In this document: one piece after another, positions 54,129 through 62,820 of the stretch | Numbering within the stretch: position 1 is the stretch's first letter | Layout: each line of letters opens with the position of its first letter | From: Streptomyces sp. PR69 | GTDB taxonomy: Bacteria; Actinomycetota; Actinomycetes; Streptomycetales; Streptomycetaceae | Direction of reading: 5' to 3' | DNA: 64,000 nucleotides | NCBI RefSeq assembly: GCF_026420845.1 | Contig: NZ_JAOWCB010000003.1 | Location: 186,001 to 250,000, forward strand | The notes under the pieces: generated by a model | What the model was told of the DNA's origin: nothing | What the model saw: the letters and a program-made list of their open reading frames with translations, nothing else | Database searches by the model: none | Position numbers and translations under genes: made by a program

Positions 54129-55570
54129 GTGCGGTTCTTCCTCCACCAGTCGCGGAACGGCTCCGGGGGCAGTGCGGGCAGCTCGCGCTCCGCGGTCCAC
54201 GCTCCGGCGCCGGGCGGCCTGTCCGGGTGCAGCGCCCGCGTCCGGGAGGCGGCGCGTTCGACGGCGGCCAGGGCGCCCGGGTGGTCGAGCACCCATCCCG
54301 CCGTTTTCATGACGGCCTTCTCCAGCCGGTGTCCCGGGCCGCCGCGGGCCGCGACCCGCTCCCGCAGATGGACCAGCACCTCGGGGATGTCGATGGCGAC
54401 GGGGCACACCTCGTAGCAGGCCCCGCACAGTGAGGAGGCGTACGGCAGCGAGGCGTCGACGTCGCTGCCGATGCCGCGGAGCTGCGGGCTGAGGATCGCC
54501 CCGATGGGGCCGGGGTAGACGGAGCCGTACGCATGGCCGCCGGCCCGCTCGTACACCGGGCACACATTCAGACAGGCCGAGCAGCGGATGCAGCGCAGCG
54601 CCTGCCGGCCGACCTCGTCGGCGAGCGCTGTGGTGCGGCCGTTGTCGAGGAGGACCAGATGGAAGGTCCGCGGGCCGTCGCCGTGCCGGGCCCGCGCGGC
54701 GGCCGTCCCCGTCCACATCGAGGTGTACGGGTTCATCCGCTCGGCGGTCGAGGAGCGCGGCAGGGTCTGCAGGAAGACTTCCAGGTCCCGCCAGGTGGGC
54801 ACGGTCTTCTCGACGCCGACGACGGAGATCAGGGTCTCGGGGAGGGTCAGGCACATCCGGCCGTTGCCCTCGGACTCGACGACGACGAGCGTGCCGGTCT
54901 CGGCGACCATGAAGTTGGCCCCGGAGACGGCGACTTTCGCGCGCAGGAACTTCTCCCGCAGATGCAGCCGGGCCGCCTCGGCGAGCTCCCGCGGATCGTC
55001 GCCGAGGCCCGCGGGCGCGGGCCGGCCCCACTGGCCCATCCGGTCGGCGAAGATGTCGCGGATCTCGCGGCGGTTGCGGTGAATGGCGGGCACGAGGATA
55101 TGGGAGGGCCGGTCGTCGCCGAGCTGCACGATGAGTTCCGCGAGGTCGGTCTCGTACGCGGCGATGCCCTCGGCCCGCAGCGCCTCGTTGAGGCCGATCT
55201 CCTGCGTGGCCATCGACTTGACCTTGACGACCTCGCGTTCGCCGGTCTCCTTGACGAGGGCGGTGACGATGCGGTTGGCCTCGGCGGCGTCCTCGGCCCA
55301 GTGGACGGCGCCGCCCGCCTCGGTGACCGCTGCCTCCAGCTGCTCCAGATAGACGTCGAGATGGCGCAGCGTGTGGTCCTTGATGCGCTTCCCGGCTTCC
55401 CGGAGCCGGTCCCAGTCGTCCAGCTCCGCGACGGCCCTGGCGCGTTTGCCGCGGATGGTGTGGGTGGCGTGGCGGAGGTTGGCGCGCAGTGTGCGGTCGT
55501 GCACGGCCTCTGCGGCGGCGCGGGGGAAGGACGGCATGCCGAGGTGCACGGGGGCGGGGCGACGGCTCAT
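54125..55570 (-). CDS. lutB: Lactate utilisation iron-sulfur protein B
   Basis: A 481-residue protein with an N-terminal LUD domain (GANFMVAETGTLVVVESEGNGRMCLTLPETLISVVGVEK) and two 4Fe-4S sites, CIRCSACLNVCPVY and CGACYEVCPVAIDIP. With LutA and LutC it oxidises L-lactate to pyruvate and passes electrons to the respiratory chain. ATG 55570 overlaps the lutA stop, and its stop overlaps lutC, each by 4 nt. Confidence 0.95.
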   Translation of the reverse strand: MSRRPAPVHLGMPSFPRAAAEAVHDRTLRANLRHATHTIRGKRARAVAELDDWDRLREAGKRIKDHTLRHLDVYLEQLEAAVTEAGGAVHWAEDAAEANRIVTALVKETGEREVVKVKSMATQEIGLNEALRAEGIAAYETDLAELIVQLGDDRPSHILVPAIHRNRREIRDIFADRMGQWGRPAPAGLGDDPRELAEAARLHLREKFLRAKVAVSGANFMVAETGTLVVVESEGNGRMCLTLPETLISVVGVEKTVPTWRDLEVFLQTLPRSSTAERMNPYTSMWTGTAAARARHGDGPRTFHLVLLDNGRTTALADEVGRQALRCIRCSACLNVCPVYERAGGHAYGSVYPGPIGAILSPQLRGIGSDVDASLPYASSLCGACYEVCPVAIDIPEVLVHLRERVAARGGPGHRLEKAVMKTAGWVLDHPGALAAVERAASRTRALHPDRPPGAGAWTAERELPALPPEPFRDWWRKNRT

Positions 55571-56286
55571 GGGCGTGGTGTCTCCTCCGTGGTGTTGAGG
55601 ATCTCCGCGATGTGCAGTGTGCGCAGGGGCGCGTCCCGGCGGCGCAGCAGCCCGTCGAGGTGCATCAGACAGGAGTTGTCCGCCCCGCACAGCACCTGTG
55701 CTCCGGCAGCCAGGGCGTTCGCCGTCTTGTCCTCGCCCATGGCCGCCGAGACCTGCGGGTTTTTGACGGCGAAGGTGCCGCCGAAGCCGCAGCACTCGTC
55801 CGCGCCGGGCAGTTCGACCAGCTCCAGGTCCTTGACGGCGGCGAGGAGCCGCTGCGCCCGGTCTCCGAGACCCAGCAGCCGTGCGCCGTGGCAGGAGGGG
55901 TGGTAGGCGACCGTGTGGGGGAAGCGGGCCCCGACGTCGGTCACGCCCAGGACGTCGACGAGGAACTCCGTCAGCTCATAGGTGCGTGCGGCCAGTTCCG
56001 CCCCGGCGGCTCCGCCCAGCTCCGGATAGTGCCGCCGCACCATGGCGGCGCACGAGCCGGAGGGGGTCACCACATGGGTGTACCCCTGGAAGGTGTGCAC
56101 GGTCCGCCGCACCAGGGGCAGCGTCTCGCGCCTGTATCCGGTGTTGAAGGCGGGCTGTCCGCAGCAGGTCTGTCCGGCGGGGAAGTCCACCGTCACACCC
56201 AGCCGTTCCAGCAGCTCGACGGTCGCGATGCCCGTGGCGGGATACACCGCGTCGTTGACGCAGGTGACGAAGAGAGCGACACGCAT
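55567..56286 (-). CDS. lutA: Lactate utilisation protein A (CCG domain)
   Basis: A 239-residue protein with two cysteine-rich CCG domains that bind iron-sulfur clusters or FAD-linked partners. The first is ALFVTCVNDAVYP ... AGQTCCGQPAFNTG. The second is AYHPSCHGARLLG ... ADECCGFGGTFAVKN. It is the first gene of the lutABC operon. No lactate permease or GntR-type regulator is adjacent. The GC-rich leader contains the direct repeat CGGCCGCTGCCGCC twice. Confidence 0.93.
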   Translation of the reverse strand: MRVALFVTCVNDAVYPATGIATVELLERLGVTVDFPAGQTCCGQPAFNTGYRRETLPLVRRTVHTFQGYTHVVTPSGSCAAMVRRHYPELGGAAGAELAARTYELTEFLVDVLGVTDVGARFPHTVAYHPSCHGARLLGLGDRAQRLLAAVKDLELVELPGADECCGFGGTFAVKNPQVSAAMGEDKTANALAAGAQVLCGADNSCLMHLDGLLRRRDAPLRTLHIAEILNTTEETPRP

Positions 56287-56389
56287 GGTCCGGAGGATAG
56301 GCCGCCCCGCCGCCCCGACGCGGCCGCTGCCGCCTCGCCACGGCCGCTGCCGCCCCGCTGCCGCCCTCTGCCGTGAGCGGCCGCCCGGT

Positions 56390-57616
56390 TCACCAGGTGA
56401 GATGGAGCTCCTCCGGTGACCGGTGGATCAGCGTGGGCCGCATGACCGGCTGCGGGTGATCGGCGTCCAGGCGCAGTCCGGGCAGCCTGCGGGCGAGCAG
56501 CGCGAGCGTCAGCCTCAGCTGCTCGCGGGCGAGCTGTGCGCCGGGGCAGCCGTGGGCGCCGTGGCCGAAGGCCAGATGGCGGCGGGAGAGAGGGCGGGTG
56601 ACGTCGAAGGCGTCGGGCCGCTCATGGCGGCGCTCGTCGCGGTTGGCGGAGCCGTAGGCGACGAAGAGCGTGGCCCCGGCGGGCAGTTCGGTGCCCGCGA
56701 GGGTCACCGGCCGGGTGGTGGTCCTGCGGAATCCCTGCACGGGGCTGTCATAGCGGGCCGCTTCCTCCACGGCTGCGGGGATGAGCCCGGGGTCGTCGCA
56801 TATCGCCTCCCACTGGGCGCGGTCGCGCAGCAGATTCAGAACGGCGGTCCCGATCAGCGCGGTGGTGGTCAGATGCCCGGCGATCAGGAAGTTCTGGAGG
56901 TTGGACACCAGCTCATGGCGTTGTTCGAGGGTGAGTTCGCCGTCTCCCGGCGCATACGCGGCCGTCATCATGGAGCACAGGTCGTCGCGCGGGTCCTCGC
57001 GCCGGGCGCGCACACAGCGGTCGAGCATCAGCTGCAGGGCCACGACGTCATGGGCACAGCGGAGCTGTTCGGCGGCGTCCAGCGGGCGGAACAGCAGCTG
57101 TTCCGCCCGGTGGCCGCCGTGCACCGCGGCCGGCACATCCGCCGGGTCGAGCCCGACGACCCGTCCGATCACCTGGCCGGGCAGCTGCCGTGCGTACGCC
57201 CGCATCAGCTCCACGCGCCCGTCCGCGGCGAAGGCGTCGACCAGCTCCTCGGCCCGCTCGGCCGCGTACGGCACGAGGCCGGCGACCCGTGATGCCGTCA
57301 GGGCCCGGTTGAGCGGGGCCCGGTGGCGCTCATGGGCCTCGCCGTCCGTGGAGACGACCGTGGGGCGTTTGCCGAATCCCTGGGCGAGGACCTCCAGCGC
57401 GGCCGGCGAGGGAAAAGCGTCCGGCAGCAGGGCGTGCGCCGACGAGAAGTCATCGGGCCTGCGCAGCACCTCCCGTACGTCCGCGTCGCGGGAGACCAGC
57501 CAGGCCTGGAGCTCGGGCACATAGGTCAGGCCTTCGGCTTCGCGGGCCTGCGTGTAGTGCGGATACGGGTCACGCTGCAGCGCGTCCAGCCTGGTCTGGT
57601 CTCTGCTCGTCGTCAC
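56390..57616 (-). CDS. Cytochrome P450
   Basis: A 408-residue soluble bacterial P450 monooxygenase. The oxygen-binding I helix is NFLIAGHLTTTALIG, with the AGxxT core near residue 247. The K-helix ExxR is in AAVEEAARYDSP, and the haem-binding loop is FGHGAHGCPGAQLAR, with Cys near residue 357. GTG 57616 follows GGAGGCGACC. No ferredoxin or reductase gene is adjacent. It is not clearly part of either neighbouring cluster, so its substrate cannot be inferred. Confidence 0.94.
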   Translation of the reverse strand: MTTSRDQTRLDALQRDPYPHYTQAREAEGLTYVPELQAWLVSRDADVREVLRRPDDFSSAHALLPDAFPSPAALEVLAQGFGKRPTVVSTDGEAHERHRAPLNRALTASRVAGLVPYAAERAEELVDAFAADGRVELMRAYARQLPGQVIGRVVGLDPADVPAAVHGGHRAEQLLFRPLDAAEQLRCAHDVVALQLMLDRCVRARREDPRDDLCSMMTAAYAPGDGELTLEQRHELVSNLQNFLIAGHLTTTALIGTAVLNLLRDRAQWEAICDDPGLIPAAVEEAARYDSPVQGFRRTTTRPVTLAGTELPAGATLFVAYGSANRDERRHERPDAFDVTRPLSRRHLAFGHGAHGCPGAQLAREQLRLTLALLARRLPGLRLDADHPQPVMRPTLIHRSPEELHLTW

Positions 57617-57767
57617 GCAGGTCGCCTCCGGGTCGCTGTTCTGGCACGGCCGTGTCTGCGGGCATCGTCCTGGCAAGTGAACCTCACAGTACGGGAGTTC
57701 GCAGCACGGCCGTCCATAGAACACGCCGGGGTGTCGCGGGGTGACGCGGGGACGGGGAGCCCGCCGT

Positions 57768-59027
57768 TCAGCCCGCCGCCGGTGTGCGGGCGAAGTGGCG
57801 CGCACTGGGCGTCAGGGCCGCCGCGGCGGGGCCGAGGAAGCAGATCAGCGCACAGCCCGCGAGCACGGGGCCGGTGCCGAAGGCGTCGATGGCGGGGGCG
57901 ATGAGCGCGAGTCCGACCGGGGCGAGGCCGTAGGACAGCATGAAGTCCAGCGACGAGACGCGGGCCAGCTTGTCGGGGGCCACCTCGCGCTGGGTGGCGG
58001 TGAACCAGGGCACGTTGAACAGTTCGATGCCGATGCCCGCGACGACGTACGCGGCGATCACCACGGCCGGATGCACGGGGAACATCAGGCTCAGCGGGGC
58101 GAAGCCGTAGCAGGCGAGCCCGGCGAGGGCGGCCCAGCCCGGGGAGGCGGGGCGCCAGCGGCCGATCACCAGGGCGCCGGCCAGCGCGCCGACGGTGTAG
58201 GCGGTCATGGCGGCGGCGAGCACCACCTCGGTGTCGTAGCGGTCGCGGCTGACCAGCGGAAGGGCGACGCCGGTCGCGGAGTAGCCGGTCGCGATGACGG
58301 CGGTCAGCGCGCCGAGTCCGGCCAGGAACCACGGGTGCCTGCGCGCCTCGCGCAGCCCTTCGGCGAAGTCGCGGCCGAAGGAGGGGCGCTGGGCGGGGGT
58401 TTCGGACGGCGTCGCCTTGGGCTTTCCGCGGCCCGGCACCAGCGCGGCGGCCAGCCAGAGCAGGCCGATGCCGACGAGCAGCGCCGAGGTGTGGAGGAAG
58501 ACGGCGGCCAGCGCGGTAAGCGAGGGGCCGGCGAGGGTCGTCACCCGCACCGAGAGGGTCATGGCCGCGTTGGCCTGCTGCCGCCGCTCCTCGTCGACGA
58601 CTTCGGCGGTCAGCGCCTGGAAGGCCGGGCGGCAGGCGCCCTGTCCGGCGCCGGCGACGACGGCCGCGGCCGCCATCAGGGCCAGGGAGCGGCCGAGTCC
58701 TGCGGCCAGCAGCGGGGTCGCCACGGCCGCGGAGAGCGCGGCCCACAGCACGACGCCGCGGCGGGAGTAGCGGTCGGCGAGTACGCCGCCGACGGCGACG
58801 GCTATCAGGAATCCGGCGGTGCGGGCGGCCAGCAGCAGCCCGAGTGTGGCCGCGCCGATGGTGCGGTCGAGCACGGCGAGCCCGAGGACGAAGGGCAGCG
58901 CCCAGGTCGCCAGGCCGGATGCGGTGGTCCCGGTCCACAGGCGCAGAAACGCCGGGTCGAGAAGGACGGAGCGCCGCTTGGGGGGCGGGCTGGTGTCTGA
59001 GGCGGTCTGCGGGGACATGGTCGCCAC
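57768..59027 (-). CDS. MFS exporter divergent from the metal-uptake operon (EntS-like)
   Basis: A 419-residue 12-segment facilitator. The first segment is FLRLWTGTTASGLATWALPFVLGLAVLD and the loop motif is GGVLADRYSRRGVVLW. This layout (short N-terminus, LW-G in TM1) is typical of multidrug and siderophore exporters such as EntS. GTG 59027 has AGGAG 9 nt upstream. It is divergent from a metal-chelate binding protein across a shared Zur/Fur-like box, so I infer export of the metallophore that the ABC system re-imports. Confidence 0.85.
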   Translation of the reverse strand: MATMSPQTASDTSPPPKRRSVLLDPAFLRLWTGTTASGLATWALPFVLGLAVLDRTIGAATLGLLLAARTAGFLIAVAVGGVLADRYSRRGVVLWAALSAAVATPLLAAGLGRSLALMAAAAVVAGAGQGACRPAFQALTAEVVDEERRQQANAAMTLSVRVTTLAGPSLTALAAVFLHTSALLVGIGLLWLAAALVPGRGKPKATPSETPAQRPSFGRDFAEGLREARRHPWFLAGLGALTAVIATGYSATGVALPLVSRDRYDTEVVLAAAMTAYTVGALAGALVIGRWRPASPGWAALAGLACYGFAPLSLMFPVHPAVVIAAYVVAGIGIELFNVPWFTATQREVAPDKLARVSSLDFMLSYGLAPVGLALIAPAIDAFGTGPVLAGCALICFLGPAAAALTPSARHFARTPAAG

Positions 59028-59114
59028 GGTGGGGAACTCCTGTCGGTGTGGAGAGGAACGAAGGGGATCTGAGGGATTCCGGGGGTGCGGGATGCGCCCC
59101 CGGGGCTAGCTTAT

Positions 59115-59129
59115 TGAAAACGATTACCA
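59115..59129. promoter_or_regulatory. Zur/Fur-type operator
   Basis: TGAAAACGATTACCA (complement TGGTAATCGTTTTCA) has the 15-bp dyad layout of actinobacterial Zur boxes, TGnnAA...TTnnCA. It stands in an AT-rich patch between the divergent MFS and binding-protein genes. It does not look like a DmdR/IdeR iron box. Zinc control is my inference from the motif. Confidence 0.6.
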
Positions 59130-59145
59130 TTACACTACCGGTTGT

Positions 59146-59175
59146 CGAGGGCACGCCGTGAACCGCGTGCCCTCG
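59146..59175 (+). promoter_or_regulatory. Perfect leader hairpin before the metal-uptake operon
   Basis: CGAGGGCACGC (59146-59156) pairs perfectly with 59165-59175 around an 8-nt loop. It lies between the Zur-like box and the binding-protein ribosome site, probably in the 5' untranslated region. Confidence 0.6.
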
Positions 59176-59236
59176 CCGTGCGCACCCCTGCCCGACGCGC
59201 CCGCACACCCAGACCCCCAGACCGGAGGAACATTCC

Positions 59237-60268
59237 ATGCACCACCCCGTCCGCCTCGGCGCCGCCGCCCTGGCCCTCGCCTTCGCGACCGCCGGCTGCG
59301 CCGGATCCGGCTCCGACACCGGCTCCCAGGGCGGCTCTTCGCCGGCCAAGCAGGCGGCGGCCGGTCAGACGACGCTCACCAGCTGCGGCCACCAGGTCCT
59401 TGTCGAAGCGCCCCCGAAGCGCGCGGTGACCCTGGACCAGTCGTCGACCGAGGTGCTGCTGGCGCTCGGCCTGAAGGACCGCATGGCCGGCACCGCCAAC
59501 CTCAAGACGAAGATCGCCAAGGAGTACGCGGACGCCTACGCGGACGTGCCCGTGCTCAGCCCCAAGCTCCTCACCGCCGAGCAACTGCGCGCCGCCACCC
59601 CCGACTTCGTCGTCAGCGGCTACACGACGCACTTCACCAAGGACGGGGTCGGCACCCGCGAGGAGCTCGACAAGCTCAAGGTGCCCTCCTATGTGAGCGC
59701 CGTGAACTGCCCGGACCAGAACCCGGCGGGCAGCAGGCCCTTCGATCTGCTCTTCAAGGACTTCGAGAACCTCGGCAAGGCGTTCGGCGTCGAGGACCGC
59801 GCCGCGAAGCTCATCAAGGAACAGCGCGCCACGCTCGACAAGACCGCCGGAATCGCGGACGGCGTCCAGGGCGAACCGAGCGTCGTGTGGGTGTACTCCA
59901 TCTTCGGCGAGAGCGTGTATGTCGCGGGCGGGACCGCGATGCCCAGCGAGATGAGCCGGGTCGTGGGCGCGAAGAACGCCTTCGACGACCTGTCCGAGGA
60001 CTGGCCCGCCGTCACCTGGGAGGAGATCGCCAAGCGCAACCCGGACTTCATCGTCCTCGGCGACCTCTCCGAGCGGGGCAAGGCCGGCGACACAGCGGAG
60101 GAGAAGCTGGCCGCGCTGCGCGACAACCCGGTGACGTCCAAGCTGGACGCCGTCGTCAAGAAGCGCTTCATCGAGATCCCCGGCACCGAAATGGACGCGT
60201 CGGTCCGCACGGTGAGCGCCCTGCCGCGGCTGACGCAGGGCATGAAGGACCTGGGCTATGTCCGCTGA
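59237..60268 (+). CDS. Metal-chelate ABC transporter substrate-binding lipoprotein
   Basis: A 343-residue FepB/BtuF-family binding protein. The lipobox TAGC gives lipidated Cys 21, followed by a Ser/Gly-rich tether. Conserved segments are KRAVTLDQSSTEVLLALGLKDRMAGTA, TPDFVVSGYTTHF and RVVGAKNAFDDLSEDWPAVTWEEIAKRNPDFIVLGD, a cobalamin/siderophore-type lobe 2. ATG 59237 follows GGAGGAACATTCC. It overlaps the permease gene by 11 nt. It is probably repressed through the Zur/Fur-like box 108 nt upstream. Confidence 0.92.
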   Translation: MHHPVRLGAAALALAFATAGCAGSGSDTGSQGGSSPAKQAAAGQTTLTSCGHQVLVEAPPKRAVTLDQSSTEVLLALGLKDRMAGTANLKTKIAKEYADAYADVPVLSPKLLTAEQLRAATPDFVVSGYTTHFTKDGVGTREELDKLKVPSYVSAVNCPDQNPAGSRPFDLLFKDFENLGKAFGVEDRAAKLIKEQRATLDKTAGIADGVQGEPSVVWVYSIFGESVYVAGGTAMPSEMSRVVGAKNAFDDLSEDWPAVTWEEIAKRNPDFIVLGDLSERGKAGDTAEEKLAALRDNPVTSKLDAVVKKRFIEIPGTEMDASVRTVSALPRLTQGMKDLGYVR

Positions 60269-61904
60269 CGCGGACACCGTGACCGCGGGCCCGGCGGGCG
60301 GCCACGCCGCCGCCGGGGCCGCGCCCGCTGGTGCAAGCGCGAATGCGCCCTCCGGCCGGGCGGAAGCAGAGGCCGCGGGCACCAGCTCACGACCGGACAA
60401 GGCCCCGGAACCGGCGGCGAAACCGCCGCGGATGTCGGCCCGCCGGAACGCCAGCCCGACGGAAGCACAGGCCCCGCGCACAGGCTCACCGACGGGCAAG
60501 GCCCCGGAACCGGCGGCGAAACCGCCGCACCAGGACGCCCACCGGGGCGCCGGCCCCGCAGACGCACAAGCCCCACGCACAAGCCAACCGCCAGGCACGG
60601 CGCGGGAGCCCGCGGCGAAACCGCCGCACCAGGACGCCCACCGGGGCGCCGGCCCGGCGAACGTACGGGCCGCAGGCACAGGCTCGCGGCCGGACGTCGC
60701 GCCTGGGCCGGGGGCGAAGCCGCCGCGCCGGGACGCCGGGGCCGCGGCCCGCGACGACGACGTCTCCCCCTCCCGGCAGCCGACGGCAGGTCTGCTGCGT
60801 CCTTCTGCCCGCCGGGACGCCCACGGCGGGGACACCCGGACGGCGTCCGCGGCCCCGGCGGCCGCGCCCACCGCGCCGCCGGCCGTGGGGCGTTCGGCAC
60901 TGTCGACAGCGGCGCTGTACGCCGCCGCGATCGTCGTACTCGTCGCCTCCGCGGCCGTCTCCGTGCGCATCGGCACCACCGATGTCTCCTACGCCGACCT
61001 GGCCGCGACCGTCGGCTCCCGGCTCGGTCTGGACGTCACGCCCCTGCCGCCGCTCGTGGACTCCCTCATCTGGGATCTGCGGGTGCCGCGAGTGCTGCTC
61101 GCCGCGCTGGTCGGCGCCGCGCTCGCGGTGTGCGGCGCGGTGCTGCAGGCCGTCACCCGCAACGCCCTGGCCGACCCCTATCTCCTCGGCGTCTCCTCCG
61201 GGGCCTCCACAGGGGCGGCCGCGGTCGTGGTCCTCGGCGTCGGGGTCGGCTCGCTGACCGTGGCGGGCGGGGCGTTCGCCGGTGCGCTGCTGTCCTTCGG
61301 GCTGCTGATGCTGCTGCTGCGGCGCAGCGGGCTCGACTCGGTCAGGGTCGTGCTCACGGGTGTCGTCGTGGCGCAGCTCTTCACCGCGCTGACCTCGATG
61401 ATCCTGATGGCGTCGGGAGACGCGGACATCATCCGCGCGGTCACCCAGTGGCTGCTCGGCTCCATGGCGTCGGCGCGCTGGGACGCGGTGGCGGTGTGCG
61501 CGGTCGTCACGGCCGCGGGCCTCGCGGCGGTGTGGCTGTTCTCGGCCGCCCTCGACGGCTTCGCCTTCGGCGCCGACACCGCCGCCTCGCTCGGCGTCGA
61601 CGTCCGCCGCACCCGGCTGGCGCTGCTCGTGGTCACGTCGCTGATCGCGGCGGTCGCGGTCGCGGCGGTGGGGGCCATCGGCTTCGTCGGGCTGATCGTG
61701 CCGCATCTGGTGCGCTTCCTCATCGGCCCGCTGCACCGGGTCCTGCTGCCGTTCTCGGCGCTGGCGGGAGCGGTGTTCCTGGTGTGGACGGACGCGCTCG
61801 CGCGGGTGGCGTTCGCACCGCAGGAGGTGCCGGTCGGAGTGTTCACCGCGCTGCTTGGCGTTCCGCTGTTTCTGCTCGTACTGCGCAGACGAGGTGAGTT
61901 GTGA
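60258..61904 (+). CDS. FecCD-family permease with long repeat-rich N-terminal extension
   Basis: A 548-residue permease, about 200 residues longer than the family norm. From about residue 212 it is a standard FecCD protein: LSTAALYAAAIVVLVASAAVSV, DLRVPRVLLAALVGAALAVCGAVLQAVTRNALADPYLLGVSSGAS, and GAIGFVGLIVPHLVRFLIGPLHR near the end. Residues about 30-160 are Pro/Ala/Lys/Arg-rich and made of 33-residue repeats. I chose ATG 60258 because it overlaps the upstream stop and no later start has a ribosome site. The extension must be cytoplasmic if topology is normal. It imports the metal chelate caught by the upstream lipoprotein. Confidence 0.88.
   Translation: MSADADTVTAGPAGGHAAAGAAPAGASANAPSGRAEAEAAGTSSRPDKAPEPAAKPPRMSARRNASPTEAQAPRTGSPTGKAPEPAAKPPHQDAHRGAGPADAQAPRTSQPPGTAREPAAKPPHQDAHRGAGPANVRAAGTGSRPDVAPGPGAKPPRRDAGAAARDDDVSPSRQPTAGLLRPSARRDAHGGDTRTASAAPAAAPTAPPAVGRSALSTAALYAAAIVVLVASAAVSVRIGTTDVSYADLAATVGSRLGLDVTPLPPLVDSLIWDLRVPRVLLAALVGAALAVCGAVLQAVTRNALADPYLLGVSSGASTGAAAVVVLGVGVGSLTVAGGAFAGALLSFGLLMLLLRRSGLDSVRVVLTGVVVAQLFTALTSMILMASGDADIIRAVTQWLLGSMASARWDAVAVCAVVTAAGLAAVWLFSAALDGFAFGADTAASLGVDVRRTRLALLVVTSLIAAVAVAAVGAIGFVGLIVPHLVRFLIGPLHRVLLPFSALAGAVFLVWTDALARVAFAPQEVPVGVFTALLGVPLFLLVLRRRGEL
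60372..60740 (+). repeat. 99-bp imperfect tandem repeats in the permease extension
   Basis: About four 33-codon units share the core R(T/P)(G/D)xxxxKAPEPAAKPP followed by (H/R)QDAHRGAGPA(D/N)-like sequence. Units 2 and 3 are nearly identical over PAAKPPHQDAHRGAGPA (60514-60560 and 60613-60659), which shows a recent duplication. Confidence 0.85.
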
Positions 61905-62701
61905 GAATCGCCGCACACCGGCTGAGCTGGTCGGCAGCAGGCCGGGACATCGTTTGCGACGTGGACCTGGACGTGGCTCCGGGCAGCACCGTGGGGCTGA
62001 TCGGGCCCAACGGCTCGGGCAAGTCCACCTTGCTGCGCTGCCTCGCCGGGCTGCGTACGCCGTCGTCCGGGGAGGTCCGGTACGACGGCGAGCCGGTCGC
62101 GGGCTGGAGCACACGGCGGCTGGCCGCGCATGCCGCGTTCGTCGAGCAGGCCGCCGACACCGACAGCGATCTGCGGGTGGCCGATGTCGTCGGCCTCGGG
62201 CGCATGCCCTTCCGGGACCGCTGGCGCGGCCATGACGCCTATGACCGGGCCGTCGTGGCGGCGGCGCTGGAACGCATGGGCCTGACGGAGCTGTCGGGCC
62301 GGTCGTGGAAGGCGCTGTCCGGCGGGGAGCGCCAGCGCGCCCATATCGCGCGGGCGCTGGCCCAGCAGCCGTACGCGATCCTGCTCGACGAGCCGACCAA
62401 CCACCTCGATGTGAAGCATCAGCTGGAGTTGCTCCAGCTGCTGGCCGCGACCGACCAGACCGTGCTGGTGGCGCTGCACGACCTGTCGCTGGCGGCCCGC
62501 TACTGCGACCGGCTGCTGCTGATGCACGACGGCCGGCCGGCGGCCGAGGGCCCGCCCGAGGAGGTGCTGACGCCGCGGCGCCTCGCGGAGGTCTTCGGCG
62601 TCGACGCGGACGTCGCCCGGGACGCCCTGGGCCATCTCACGGTCGTCTACCGCGGCCCGCTCGCCGCGGACGGCCGCCGCGCCGAAGGCGTCAGCGTCTG
62701 A
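61901..62701 (+). CDS. ABC transporter ATPase of the metal-chelate importer
   Basis: A 266-residue FecE/BtuD-type ATPase. Walker A is GPNGSGKST (about residues 36-44), the signature is LSGGERQRAHIARAL, Walker B is ILLDEPTNHLD, and the switch His is in VALHDLSLAARYCD. GTG 61901 overlaps the permease stop by 4 nt. Together with the lipoprotein and permease it completes a siderophore/cobalamin-type importer. Confidence 0.95.
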   Translation: MRIAAHRLSWSAAGRDIVCDVDLDVAPGSTVGLIGPNGSGKSTLLRCLAGLRTPSSGEVRYDGEPVAGWSTRRLAAHAAFVEQAADTDSDLRVADVVGLGRMPFRDRWRGHDAYDRAVVAAALERMGLTELSGRSWKALSGGERQRAHIARALAQQPYAILLDEPTNHLDVKHQLELLQLLAATDQTVLVALHDLSLAARYCDRLLLMHDGRPAAEGPPEEVLTPRRLAEVFGVDADVARDALGHLTVVYRGPLAADGRRAEGVSV

Positions 62702-62721
62702 CGGCCGGCGGCACCTCCCCG

Positions 62722-62763
62722 TTCACCAGACCTGTTCACCAGACCCTCCCCATTCACCAGACC
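62722..62763 (+). repeat. Three direct repeats of TTCACCAGACC
   Basis: The 11-mer occurs at 62722-62732, 62735-62745 and 62753-62763, in the 119-nt gap between the ATPase and the DUF364 gene. The spacings are 13 and 18 nt. It may be a slippage product or a binding array. Confidence 0.75.
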
Positions 62764-62820
62764 CCAACCCGGCGCTTGCCGCCACTCGATGACACTTCAG
62801 CCAAGGAGCGTACGACCCGC

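Noticed and set aside
56290..56390. CGGCCGCTGCCGCC direct repeat upstream of lutA as an operator
   Set aside because: It looks like simple GC-rich slippage sequence without dyad symmetry, and part of it overlaps no promoter I could identify.
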